A stretch of DNA of 64,000 nucleotides, from the NCBI GenBank assembly GCA_023091735.1, contig JALKBU010000032.1, positions 1-64,000 on the forward strand. The letters run 5' to 3'. Of this stretch, positions 22,551 through 33,079 are shown one piece after another. Position numbers and translations under genes: made by a program. This DNA comes from Trichomonas tenax (lineage: Eukaryota > Parabasalia > Trichomonadida > Trichomonadidae). The number at the start of each line of letters is the position of its first letter. Positions within the stretch are counted from its first letter, which is position 1. The notes under the pieces were generated by a model. It was not told where the DNA came from. It made no database searches and saw only the letters and a list, made by a program, of their open reading frames with translations.

Positions 22551-23204
22551 AAAGCTTCATAACCGCATTAAAAGAAATATATAACCTTATTTCAATCCGA
22601 TTCCTTTGACGACTGTAAGACAATTGATCATCCACAAAATAATTCGGAAAAGTTCTGGCAATTAATTCACGAAGAAAATATTCATTACTCTGGACAACAA
22701 ATTTGATGTTTTATGGATGTTCTATTCATACTTTGGAAGAGATTTATAATCTTTAATGGGAATTCAAATTTCATTACTTACCCAATTTTTTTAAGTATCT
22801 ATGATATGTCTTTGGTAATGCCATACAGGCCATAAAGGATACATTATCCTTTATCGATGTAATCGATTCAGTATCACAATTTATTTGCATTTGCCACATT
22901 TTATTGTTTTTTCATATTCTATTTCTTATCCATTGTCAAAATATTAGAAACTTCATGTATGTTTTGTTATTTGTCATCAAATTCATGTTCAGTATATGTC
23001 ATCAATCAAAATCAACAATCTGAGTTTTTGATGAATTAAATATATATTCATTGCTTTGATAGTATTTGCACCATGAGTAGTAAGTGTTCAATGCGCACTG
23101 ATACATTTTGAGGAAATCCAAACATTCCAATAACTGTTGCTCAATTTGAGAATAAAATTGTGAAATTTACGTGACAAAAATTATTGACGATCGTTATTTA
23201 CGTG
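22551..23204. other. intergenic, no gene seen
   Basis: AT-rich sequence without a supported gene. The initiator of the next gene lies at its end. Confidence 0.5.
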
Positions 23205-23210
23205 TCATTA
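23205..23210 (+). promoter_or_regulatory. initiator TCATTA upstream of coiled-coil gene
   Basis: TCA-Py-(A/T) match 25 bases before the ATG at 23236. Confidence 0.5.
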
Positions 23211-23235
23211 TTTATTCAATTCTTTACACTATTTT

Positions 23236-24300
23236 ATGAACACTCATCGAAGAGGAAGAAACATAAAGATGAGGTCACCGAGAAAGAAGATAAATCAATA
23301 CATCTACACAGAAAAGAACGTTACAAACATCAAAGAAGTCGTTCTGTCGGTTATCAACGGAATTGATATTGATTCAATTGAACCAACGCTATTTCCTTAC
23401 CTCGTTGGTCCTCTAAACGATGCTACAATACGAATGCACCGATGTAAGAACTTTAGTGCAGTTAAACAAATCGATAGCGCACTCAAATACATTGAATCTT
23501 ACGAAAATAATCATAACAACAATAGTACGGATGAAACGCATCGCCCCGATTACTCCTTCATCTACTATTCCAATCCACACCTTCAACCTGTTTTGGAGCG
23601 CCTTCTTGACGGCGAAGAACCTCCACCAATGTCACCACGTGACAAAAATGATGTAGTTCGAAAGCTTTCGTTCCTCGTCAGTTCATCTCCCAACAATGAG
23701 ATATCGAAGCTAACAAAGAACGCGTTAACGAAAATCGGAAGTTATCTGAAAGATGTCGATCGATCATTTTATGTCGACGACCTTCATTATATAACTAAAG
23801 AATCATTAATCGAACAAGTCCAAGAATCAATCAAAAGGTCTCTTATGAAGAACGAGAATGAAGAATCAGCATCATTAGAAAAGCTTGATCGAGATTTGCA
23901 GTCACAGTTAAACCTTGTTCAACGAATTCATGAATTATTCCCTCCAAAATATACTCAAACTTATTCCTCTGATATTTCGACTCTAAAAAGGAAGCAAAGA
24001 TTATACAATAGCACGAACCAGACATCGAAGGCTCTTCACGTTCAAAACCAAATCGAAGAGCTTAAAACTAGGGAATATGAAGAATACAAAAACAAAACAG
24101 AATCAGATTTAAATAAACGCATCAACCAAATATATACAAAATATGAAGAAAAGAAATCAATGAAGCGTCGGTACTATCGAATAAGAGCATTAAAAATCAA
24201 GGCTCAAGGCAAGGAAGAAATCGAGCGAATTGAGAGAACAGGGTGTCCAAGCTACCAGAGAATAAATATGGTCTTGCCCAGGCTCAGAACAGATTATTAG
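23236..24300 (+). CDS. conserved-looking coiled-coil protein, 354 aa
   Basis: The only intact gene in the 15-27 kb decay zone. The N-terminus is very basic (MNTHRRGRNIKMRSPRKK). Residues ~30-110 are a helical globular part containing IKEVVLSVINGIDIDSIEP and VGPLNDATIRMHRCKN, followed by a Pro-rich linker (EEPPPMSPRDK) and a long Lys/Glu heptad coiled coil from ~200 to ~330. No signal or membrane segment is present. The TCATTA initiator 25 bases upstream and good codon bias support the start; a second ATG at 23272 is possible. Coiled-coil and basic ends suggest a structural or cytoskeletal role, but I do not recognise a named family. Confidence 0.75.
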   Translation: MNTHRRGRNIKMRSPRKKINQYIYTEKNVTNIKEVVLSVINGIDIDSIEPTLFPYLVGPLNDATIRMHRCKNFSAVKQIDSALKYIESYENNHNNNSTDETHRPDYSFIYYSNPHLQPVLERLLDGEEPPPMSPRDKNDVVRKLSFLVSSSPNNEISKLTKNALTKIGSYLKDVDRSFYVDDLHYITKESLIEQVQESIKRSLMKNENEESASLEKLDRDLQSQLNLVQRIHELFPPKYTQTYSSDISTLKRKQRLYNSTNQTSKALHVQNQIEELKTREYEEYKNKTESDLNKRINQIYTKYEEKKSMKRRYYRIRALKIKAQGKEEIERIERTGCPSYQRINMVLPRLRTDY

Positions 24301-25064
24301 AATTACCATGTTTTAATTTGTGCTAATTTTATATTATAAATCTACCATGTTTTTTGTTATTTGATATTACATTGTTATTTAGGAAACAAATCAATAACCA
24401 AACTATTCAATTCATAAAAGACAAATCAACAGATTTTGAAGTGTAAACTTTATAAAACTGTTGTATGCGTATCCAGTGAGCTTTTTGATGTTGAGAAACA
24501 AAAAAAATTTCTATCATATGATTATTTTCAATTCAAAACTTATCGCTTTAAAAATGCATGCTTTTGTGGTCAATTATTTCAACCAATCGATCAAACCGCT
24601 TTTATACACTATTCAATTATTCATGCTTAATCTCCGATATCGATGACGATATTGCTTTCCAAAATCTGGCAATAGTTATCCTTCGCTTAAATTTAACGTT
24701 TATATCATTTAATGGATCGACATATATGTTTGGGGTAACCCCTTACCTTATTTTCAAATTTAAAATAGATTTTCTATTTTCAATATGTTTCGTGATAATA
24801 TAGTTCCCAATGTCTTGTACGTATTATATTATCTTCAATGATTGGTCACAAAAATATTTTTCAAGAATTTGGAACATTTAGTTTTTAGAAAATGTGACAA
24901 AAATCAATACCTCATAAAAAAATTGAGTATATTAAAGAGATTTGTTTATCAGGGCTTCTAATTTCCTGTGGAGTTGTGCCCAGCCCAAAATATTGTGATC
25001 AATAGTTAAATTGAAGGCATGTTAATGCTGAGAGCGTAATTTTCGATGGTGGGCTTGATTTAAA
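24301..25064. other. intergenic, no gene seen
   Basis: AT-rich; three small overlapping ORFs here (60-81 codons) show no coding signs. Confidence 0.45.
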
Positions 25065-25226
25065 TAGAGACCTTCTTCAGGACGTCGCCTTGTCTTGTCG
25101 GATAACGGAATGTGACATCCTTGAATTCGATATCGCCTTCGTCAAATGGAATCGATGACTGGTAACTCGAAAGCTTGATGAAGCGCATTATCGTCATGAT
25201 CGCCTTGACTTCGCTCTGCATCATAA
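25065..25226 (-). repeat. inverted partial copy of ABC nucleotide-binding domain start
   Basis: About 160 bp nearly identical to 19805-19966 in opposite orientation, covering MMQSEVKAIM through RQGDVLKKVS. The copy stops before Walker A. Flanking sequence on both sides is unrelated, so this is a duplicated fragment, not a gene. Confidence 0.85.
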
Positions 25227-25466
25227 TAAAAGTCAAAATAATTATATATTGTTCGCTTAATAATGCAAAATTCAGATTTAAAAAAACACTATTAACTTCA
25301 ATATAGTCATGATTATGAATTTCTAACTGATTCAATACATAGGTATATCTAGTAGTTAAAAGAATTTTTATGTGCGTTTAGCTGTTACACAATAAGACAT
25401 AAAGATAATCTGAACTTTTTTTATCCGATGGATAACCTTAAAGAGTGAGAAGGTCTTTTCTAAAAA
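25227..25466. other. short intergenic upstream of ABC copy 2
   Basis: Ends at the initiator TCATTT (25467-25472) that precedes the ATG at 25483. Confidence 0.5.
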
Positions 25467-25482
25467 TCATTTTTCTATAAAG

Positions 25483-27270
25483 ATGCCAGCCGACAATGGT
25501 TCACAAGTTCAAAGCTCAGATGATGTTAGACAGCCGATTCAGACACGTTTCGTTATGTTCAAGTGCTTGAGTCTTTTTAGGAACAAAATCATTCTCTTTT
25601 AAGCATATTTCTTCTCTTTAGTCAACTGAGCGATTTTAGTCATCATTATGATGGTGATGGGCAACATGGTCTCATCTTTCAGTGTGGACGCATCAAAATC
25701 TGCAACGAAATCGATGACACCGATTATCTTGAGAATGCTTTATCTGGACATCGCGCAAGCAGTCGTTCTTTTCATAATGATGGCTTGCAAATCGTACATT
25801 ACACCAACGTTCACAGTCGACATCAGGCAGGCGCTGTTCAAGTCTCTGATGGAACAGCCGATCGAGTACTTCGATATGATGTCGTCTGGCGTTCTCATCA
25901 GCAGGTTCTCAGAGGAGGTCGCTGTCGTCCGCGATGCCTACGTCTAGAAGAACTGCTAAATGATCCAGGGTGTTGTCACATCTCTTATTGTGATAATCAT
26001 GGCGTTTGTCAGACTCCCTTTAGTTTCTCTCAGTTATTTAATTGCGATTCCGCTCATTGCCATCATATTCATCGTCAGCTAGAGGTACATCGACAGCATT
26101 TGGAAGAACAACAACAACCACATGACTTCCATTGCATCGAAGACTGAAGAAGTCATCTCTCAGTTCAGGACGATCAAAGCTTTCTGCCAGATGATGGAGA
26201 TAGACGAGTACGAGAAATCTATGGACGTTGTCGACCACATCTTCAAGAAGACGGCAGTGTTTCACGGTCTCAAGGAGTCTTTCACAAGCATCATTGCGAA
26301 TGGTCTCACAGTGATTGTTGTCTACTTCATCACATAGCTGATGATGGTCAAGAAGGACAAGAACGTCAAGTCGTGCCCCTCTATGTCTATGATGATGTAC
26401 ATCATGTTCGGCACTATGGGCTTCTCCCAGGTCCTCACATCATTCGACAGCTACAAGAAGGCGAATGCATCAGGCGTCAAGCTTCTTAGCGTCATCAACA
26501 GGAAGGCCGAAGTCGACCAATACGAAGGCAATGAAGCGAAAGACATCAAAGGAAAGATCGAGTTCGTCGACGTCAGCTTCAAGTATTCCACGAGAGAAGA
26601 GTATGCTGTCAAGAACCTCTCATTCACCATCAACTCAGGAGAGACAGTTGCGCTGGTTGGCGAATCCGGTTGCGGCAAGACAACGACACTTAGTCTCCTT
26701 CAGCGATTCTACGAAGTCACAGAAGGAAAGATTCTCATTGACGGGGCAGACATCAAAGATATTTCTCCAGCGAGCCTTTGATATCAGATTTCTTGTGTTC
26801 TTCAAACACAGATTTTGTTCTTAATGTCAACTTCAGACAACATAAAGTATGGAAAGCCTTCAGCTTCTGACGAAGAAGTTCAGAAAACAGCCGAAATAGG
26901 GAATGCGAATGATTTCATCAACGAGATGGAGAACAAATACAATCAAGAAGTTCAGCAGACATCATTATCAGGCGGCCAGAAGCAGCGAATCTGCATCTCG
27001 CACCGCGTCCTCTGCAACACTCCAATTCTTCTTTTGGACGAAGCGACAGCATCTCTCGACACTGAATCTGAGCAGCTTGTCCAAGAGTCCCTCGATAAAA
27101 TTCGCAAAGGAAAGACAGCAATCATCGTTGCACACAGACTCGCAACAGTTAAGAACGCAGACAGAATCCTCGTTTTCGAAAATGGCCAAATTGCAGAATA
27201 GGGCAATCATGAAGAACTCCTTTCGAAAGGAGGAATATACGCCAACCTTGTTAAATATCAACTCCAATAA
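25483..27270 (+). pseudogene. ABC half-transporter (ABCB-like), full length but with eight in-frame stops
   Basis: One frame runs from ATG 25483 (initiator TCATTT 11 bases upstream) to TAA 27268 without any frameshift, ~595 codons, the size of a P-glycoprotein half. It has a transmembrane domain (DIRQALFKSLMEQPIEYFD, TEEVISQFRTIKAFC), Walker A GESGCGKTTT, signature LSGGQKQR, Walker B ILLLDEATASLD and switch AHRLATVK. In-frame stops: TAA 25600, TGA 25627, TAG 25945, TAA 25957, TAG 26080, TAG 26335, TGA 26779, TAG 27199. Several sit where Gln or Arg is expected, each one C-to-T step away. The simplest reading is a pseudogene, but the perfect frame and kept promoter are unusual. Confidence 0.85.
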
Positions 27271-27320
27271 AATATAGACTTGTTATATTAAAAGAAAACA
27301 AAACAAAAATTTATAAATTA

Positions 27321-28970
27321 TTACTTGAGGAATGGACAGATATCTTCAATAAGTTCATTGCCTCCAATAGATTCAGTTGATCCGATAATAAATTGGACTT
27401 TATCTTCGAATTTTGTATGTTTGAGTTCCTTCAAATAAGCGATTTCTGTGAATGTTACACCTCCAGTAAAGAACACTAAGATTCTGTTCCTTTCATCTGG
27501 CTCTATTGTAGGCTGTTGACCGCTAACACTGAGTTTGATTGGCGGGATCACATCTGTAAACAAACTTTGAATATCAGCAACAGTGTTGTTTGCAACTAGT
27601 TCTGCAATTCCAACCGCAATTGGTTTATAACCGGATGTTGCAATACTCAAATCTGTGTCTAGTTCTTGTGAAAACAAGTTTAACTTGCTGACAATCGATT
27701 CAAAGTCCCAACCAAATGTTTCAGATGAGATAAGTTTCAGTAGTTCGAGATTCAACAAACCTTCGAGAGCTTTACTTCCATATTCAGCTAAAACCTCTTT
27801 CTGGATCGAGCTGAATGATTTAGTGAGTCCTTTCCTGTATCCAAATAGAGATGTAATGCACAAGAATCTTAAAGCGGTTCTCCAATCTCCATAAATTGAA
27901 ACCAAACGCTCAGCAAATAGCAAAGCATCACCTGAATGTTTGAACAATTGATAGAAGGTTTCACATGTCTTTTTAAGAACATTGTGATCGACTTCAACAA
28001 GTAATCTGTTGAATATATCATTGTTTCGCTTGAAATAGTCTGATTTGTCGTTCAAACTTGAAGATTCTCCAATTCTTTCTTGATTCTTCAAATTCGAAAT
28101 ATATTCTAATCCATCGAACAATGATTTGTGGTGATACTCTTTGTAGACAGTGTCGTTATCATTCAATGGAAAAACCATGTTATCTGTCGTCTTTTGCAAC
28201 AATCCGTATCTAAAATCGAAATAATCATAATATAATTGATCTACAGGCTGAGCCAATGATAATGGAGTTATTAAATCAGCCAATCTATCGAATATAATAA
28301 GAGAAGAGATGGAATTTGATGTAGATTTTTGTGCTTCGAGCTGATCTAACATTCCAGACATCAATCTTTGAACTTTTTCTGAATTTTCGCCAATTGACAC
28401 GATATGAGGAATTCTACCGTAAATGTACTGAATTTTTGCTAAAGCACGAGCAGAATTGTAAATTTCATTCGATTCATGCAATAAAAAGAGCTTTTTGAAC
28501 GAATTTGTTGAAGGCATTAAGAAGAAATCATCTTCTACACTAATAAAGTCCGCAGGAAGTTCGCCAACAAACACTTCCATTGTGTGATATTGCGATGGCT
28601 GAGAAACGATTTGAAGATTGTGTTTTTCCATTACATTTCTGTCATTTTCGGTGAATTTTGGAATAACCAATAATGCTTTTCTTAAATTAGAACAATTCTG
28701 TAACTTTGCAGAAATCAAATCTATGTTTTCTGGGTCAGAATTCGATATTGCAATCAATGTATATGGATTATCGGGGTTGGAAATCGTCGCCAATGGTTTA
28801 TATATTATCTTTTTCTCGTTATTGAATAATTGTTGAATGAAAAATTTGAGTTTTGGAGGCGATGTTACATAGATATCTGGGTTTGATGATTGAATCAACT
28901 TATTTTCGAATGTCTTAAAAATTTCTATTGCAGCGCCTCTAAAAGAATCGAGATCAAGATAACTCGACAT
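27321..28970 (-). CDS. Sec1/Munc18-family protein, Vps33-like
   Basis: 549 aa from the ATG at 28970. Features are the SM-family SLIIFDRLADLITPL segment (~215-230) followed by YDYFDFRYGL, and the C-terminal ILVFFTGGVTFTEIAYLKEL motif characteristic of Vps33 and other SM proteins. SM proteins chaperone SNARE assembly; Vps33 does so within the HOPS/CORVET tethering complexes at endosomes and lysosomes. Length is close to the family norm of ~600. I place the start at 28970 because TCATTT (28977-28982, minus) is an initiator match just seven bases upstream; the ATG at 29000 lies upstream of that element. No membrane segment, as expected for a cytosolic protein. Confidence 0.85.
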   Translation of the reverse strand: MSSYLDLDSFRGAAIEIFKTFENKLIQSSNPDIYVTSPPKLKFFIQQLFNNEKKIIYKPLATISNPDNPYTLIAISNSDPENIDLISAKLQNCSNLRKALLVIPKFTENDRNVMEKHNLQIVSQPSQYHTMEVFVGELPADFISVEDDFFLMPSTNSFKKLFLLHESNEIYNSARALAKIQYIYGRIPHIVSIGENSEKVQRLMSGMLDQLEAQKSTSNSISSLIIFDRLADLITPLSLAQPVDQLYYDYFDFRYGLLQKTTDNMVFPLNDNDTVYKEYHHKSLFDGLEYISNLKNQERIGESSSLNDKSDYFKRNNDIFNRLLVEVDHNVLKKTCETFYQLFKHSGDALLFAERLVSIYGDWRTALRFLCITSLFGYRKGLTKSFSSIQKEVLAEYGSKALEGLLNLELLKLISSETFGWDFESIVSKLNLFSQELDTDLSIATSGYKPIAVGIAELVANNTVADIQSLFTDVIPPIKLSVSGQQPTIEPDERNRILVFFTGGVTFTEIAYLKELKHTKFEDKVQFIIGSTESIGGNELIEDICPFLK

Positions 28971-29000
28971 AAAAATAAATGATTCTCTTTTCAAACTCAT

Positions 29001-29400
29001 TATTTAGATTTTCCCCAAAGAACATAATCTATATACAGACTTATGATGAAATATTCTGATTTTACGGGTGCGAAAGCGCGAAAATTGGTGTTATATTAGC
29101 TTATGATTATTTTCCCTTCAAAAACGATAGGTTTTGAATTGAAAATAATCGTATGTTCATATATTTTTTTGAGAATTTTTAATCTTAACTCATTATTCAA
29201 GGTGGAATCAATGCTATTCATATATTTACTATTTGCACAATTACAATTGCTTGGTGTCCAAAAAAAAATATTTTCAGGAAAAAAAATATATATCCATATA
29301 AATGTTGATCTATGCAAGTTCATTTTGAAAACAATCAAGAATAAAATGGACTCTATATACTGCTGTCGACTCCAATATTAGAGACAACAAAATCGGCGGT
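29001..29400. other. intergenic with short inverted motif
   Basis: CGATTATTTT-type sequence occurs in both orientations (GATTATTTTCCCTTCAAAAACGA and GAAAATAATCG near 29106-29152), as at 6662-6751 and 33137-33180. No gene seen. Confidence 0.45.
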
Positions 29401-29996
29401 AATATCTTCCAAATTCTCACAACTCTCGAAATGCTTCTCTATCATCACATCAAAGATTACAAAGCTTGCATTTCATTGATTACATGAGACATAGAAAGAT
29501 CCGAGCTTCTTTACAGACACCAATTGATGATCTTAAAACTCTCTGTTTGAAGAACAAGATGAGAGGAAAGGACCTCAAACAAATGATTTACCTGTCACGA
29601 TGACGACTTATGCTGGAACAACATTTACTCGCAATTTTGCAAGCACGGGAGGCTTTGATATTTCATTCTTGGACAAATATTTCGAAAAGCATCTTAATGA
29701 TGAAGATATCGATGACAAGTTAATGGTTGAAGAATCTAAGTTTGATATGGATCGGGACCAAATGGAATCTGCATTCGAGACTCAACAAATGGAGATCCAA
29801 ATAGATGACAGTGAGTTGAGCTCTCTAATATTTGGCGAGGAAGACAAAGATTAAAACATGTCTATTAAAGATGGAAGAAAAGAGTCGGTTGAGCAGTATT
29901 CTATTTGACAAATATGTTGATCCTGCCCCAATTCCTCTTCTTCCAGACTATCCGAGCTTGGATACTACTGAGTTTAATGTATTCTATGAAAAATAA
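29400..29996 (+). pseudogene. gene fragments, unrecognised
   Basis: Short protein-like stretches follow each other on the plus strand: GGNIFQILTTLEMLLYHH near 29395-29450, RASLQTPIDDLKTLC near 29500-29550, an 84-codon acidic ORF from ATG 29600 (FDISFLDKYFEKHLNDEDID), and a 42-codon ORF from ATG 29871 ending PSLDTTEFNVFYEK. They are in different frames and could be remains of one gene or of several. No domain is recognisable. The ORF at 29600 has a usable ATG but no initiator match. Confidence 0.35.
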
Positions 29997-31549
29997 CCCT
30001 AGGTCTTCATATAAATAAGGAAAAAGGTATATATTTGACCCTCTTTTATTGAGAATGAAACTAAAGTTGCTCCAAATTTGAATAAAAATACCATTTTTTG
30101 CAATTTTAATTATATTGCATAGCATAATCTCTTAATTAAAAGAAAATGTTTAGTGCATATTTTACTAAATTAAACATCAGAAAGTACTTTTGTAGATTAT
30201 GTATATTGTGTACATAGGTGATACAAGAATATAATGAGTTTTCCAAAAAAATCGTCAAAATTTTCATTTAAAAAAGAGTAAAATTTAGACGAAAAAAAAG
30301 TAATCCCACTCCGAAAAAGTGCCTATTAGCATAAAATAAATAGAGATTTATAATCAGCATACTGTGTAGATGCCAAATATATCATAAAAATTTATAACCT
30401 TACTGTAAAGTTCAGAAAAATCACAAACGTGACAGAAAATGATCGCAATTTTTCTACTGCATATATTATGCTAAGTTCAAATTTTACTGAAAAAGCCCAA
30501 AATAATTCTGAAGATAAACGATATAAAACCTCCTTTTTTGGCTTTTTAAATGAAGCTTTGTTTTAGCCTTCATAGGAATCAAGTTCCAGGAAATTTTAAA
30601 TAATTGGGAAGATTTAACATTAACTACCCTCTAGAAAAAACATGTTTAATCCCCGTGTTATCCCAGACCATTTAAGGTTATTATATGTTTTTCCAGAAAG
30701 TTTAGTTCCCACAGCGCGCAAAACTTCAAATTTTCTAGCAAGGTTCGAGAGGCTCATTATAGAAGCCCTATAGATGAGATGTAACTACTAACAAAGCAAA
30801 AATAAATCATCCTACGTGAATATGCAAATTTCTCAATTAAAAACGTCGATTTGTTGCTTTTATTAGATGAAAATACTTATTCCAGCTACTTTAATATTGT
30901 TTTATACAACTTTTACTACTTAATTAGCTTTATTTGACTAAATATTTAAACTTTCACATAAATACAGAATTTCTTCAACAATGCAAGTACTATATTAGAA
31001 TTTGCATCTTAATAACAGAAATAAATAGAAATCTGGTAAATACTTATTAAAATAGCGAAATCGAAATCGTATTTTGATCAATTTTAGGAGTTTATGAGTA
31101 GTTATAGGAATAAAATGCCTGTATGTAGCCTGTATGCTTTGTAGGAGTTAACAAATTACGTCTTATCACACTAATTGCGAAGATATTATTTTTATTTCGA
31201 AAAAGAAGGGACATATGTTATAATCAATGCAAAAACCAACATCTAGGCCATGAATGCAGCAATACCTCTATTCTCGTTTATGGTAAGAGGCGTTAGTTAG
31301 AGTTGACCTACTTCTAAAAAAAATCTCAAACTTTTACACTTTTTAAGCCCCTTTTGATCCAAATGAAATATATTTTTAACAAATTGAATGCTCAATTCCA
31401 AAAGTCAAATATTTCGTAAAAGTTTTTTGTTTGATCAAATTAAGCATTTAGTTGATATTCACTCAATAGCGCCTTTCGCTTTTAAACATTCAAAAATTTC
31501 AAGAGAGTTCGATTCAATTGCTATTGATAGTATGGATTTGTAGGGAAAA
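29997..31549. other. long AT-rich intergenic
   Basis: No supported gene. A 36-codon stretch near 30640-30770 reads FNPRVIPDHLRLLYVFPESL on the plus strand and may be a fragment of something older, but it cannot be assigned. Confidence 0.45.
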
Positions 31550-32187
31550 ATTTTCCTTCTACGGTGTAGTCCCGCGACCTTCATAACTTTTTATCTGATC
31601 AATATTTTTTCGATTTGAAAGTACTTTCATGTACATATTGATAGTTGTCCATCCAGTGGTATAAGTGGCACAGTCCATATATCTATCAAATCATTGATTG
31701 CATTTCAAATCGTCCAAAAATATACGATTTCCAGCATAAATGTATGCACTAATATGCAGCGCTGAGGAAAGATGGTGTCTCAGCGCATAATTTTTTTTTC
31801 ATTGCCAAATCTAAGATTCTAAAATTTTACATTATTACAGCTGCAAATCCAAATCCCATCAAATTCAATAACTTTAATGTGTATAATCGCCCTCAAATCA
31901 ATTAATGAATTAGTTGCATTTTTAATTTTAAGCGTATAAGAGGCATTTGAATCGATAATACACATAAAAATATCATATGCTGCATAGTAGCGCATACATT
32001 TATGCTGGAAATCGTATATTTTTGGACGATTTGAAATGCAATCAATGATTTGATAGATATATGGACTGTGCCACTTATACCACTGGATGGACAACTATCA
32101 ATATGTACATGAAAGTACTTTCAAATCGAAAAAATATTGATCAGATAAAAAGTTATGAAGGTCGCGGGACTACACCGCAGAAGGAAA
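31550..32187. repeat. large inverted repeat, ~210-bp arms, ~217-bp spacer
   Basis: The left arm (~31550-31760) and right arm (~31978-32187) are near-perfect reverse complements; only a handful of mismatches are seen (for example CCTTCTACGG against CCTTCTGCGG at the outer end). The right arm is part of a 91-codon minus ORF (31819-32094, MSIQWYKWHSPYIYQIIDC...), so the left arm is an inverted copy of the same gene fragment. Transcription through the locus would give a long stem. It lies beside an ankyrin-type pseudogene. Confidence 0.9.
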
Positions 32188-32264
32188 AATACTGCCGGAT
32201 TTGTATTATAAAGATTGTCATATGTGAATAATTTATTTCATATCATAATGATGATAAGATGTGA

Positions 32265-33065
32265 TTGACTGATTTCATATCATAACGATGATAAAAAGTG
32301 AATGATTATTGCTGTGTCTAAATCTTCATCTGATATTTCATGACCGTCATTATATAATGACATGATAATTCTTTTGTTACCTCCTTCTATTGCATGGATA
32401 AATGTTCCATCTGCAATTGTGCTTCCAATCAATTTGAGATATTCAAAACATTGTTCTGATCCATATTTTCATGCTGCATCAATGATAACTTATCATCACT
32501 CTTTTGATTAACATCAAAGGATCCTCCATTTGCCTCATTCTGGAGATCTTAGAGTTTGTCCCATGCAACTGAGTGGAAAGCTGTTCCAAGTGGATAAATG
32601 TTAACGAAAATCAGATGCTTTTCTTTCAGAATGAATTTTGAATTTAAAACCTAAATTGTTGAGGGTAATCTTGAGGTCTTCATTCCTAGGTGTATAATCA
32701 AAGTTTTGACGTTCATGAACCATATTGAAAAGATTTGAAAGTTCAAAAATGAATTTTGGACATATAAATGAAGCGCAGTCAATGAGAAATGCAATTATTA
32801 CTGGATTGGCGGTAATTTTTTCAGTTTGTCACATAATTTGGAGAAGATTTGTTGAATTTGTTCCTTTTCCAGCTGATATTGTGTTAGAGATCGCACCACA
32901 TCAATGGGAACTCTAAATCACTCTGGGATTTCTACTTCTCCAACTTTTTGAACAGTAAGTCAGCGAAAGAAGTCATTTTTTAGTGAACTGCCACTTTTAC
33001 GATACCTTCCATTGTAGGATGCAATTTTTTGATTTCGTCATATTCTTCTTTAATAACTATTGCAT
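32265..33065 (-). pseudogene. ankyrin/DUF3447-type pseudogene
   Basis: On the minus strand, pieces of one trichomonad ankyrin protein appear in order: EYDEIKKLHPTMEGIVKVAV near 33040-32985, a degenerate SDLEFPLMWC near 32915, NLFNMVHERQNFDYTPRNED near 32735-32680, and CFEYLKLIGSTIADGTFIHA then GGNKRIIMSLYNDGHEIS near 32450-32300. Multiple stops and frameshifts separate them. Intact members have an N-terminal helical domain followed by many ankyrin repeats and are common in T. vaginalis. Confidence 0.75.
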
Positions 33066-33079
33066 CATCGATTTCAAAA

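Noticed and set aside
25483..27270. Claim that the genome uses TAA/TAG as glutamine codons
   Set aside because: Intact genes in the window terminate normally at TAA and TAG and use CAA/CAG freely, and two of the ABC stops are TGA.
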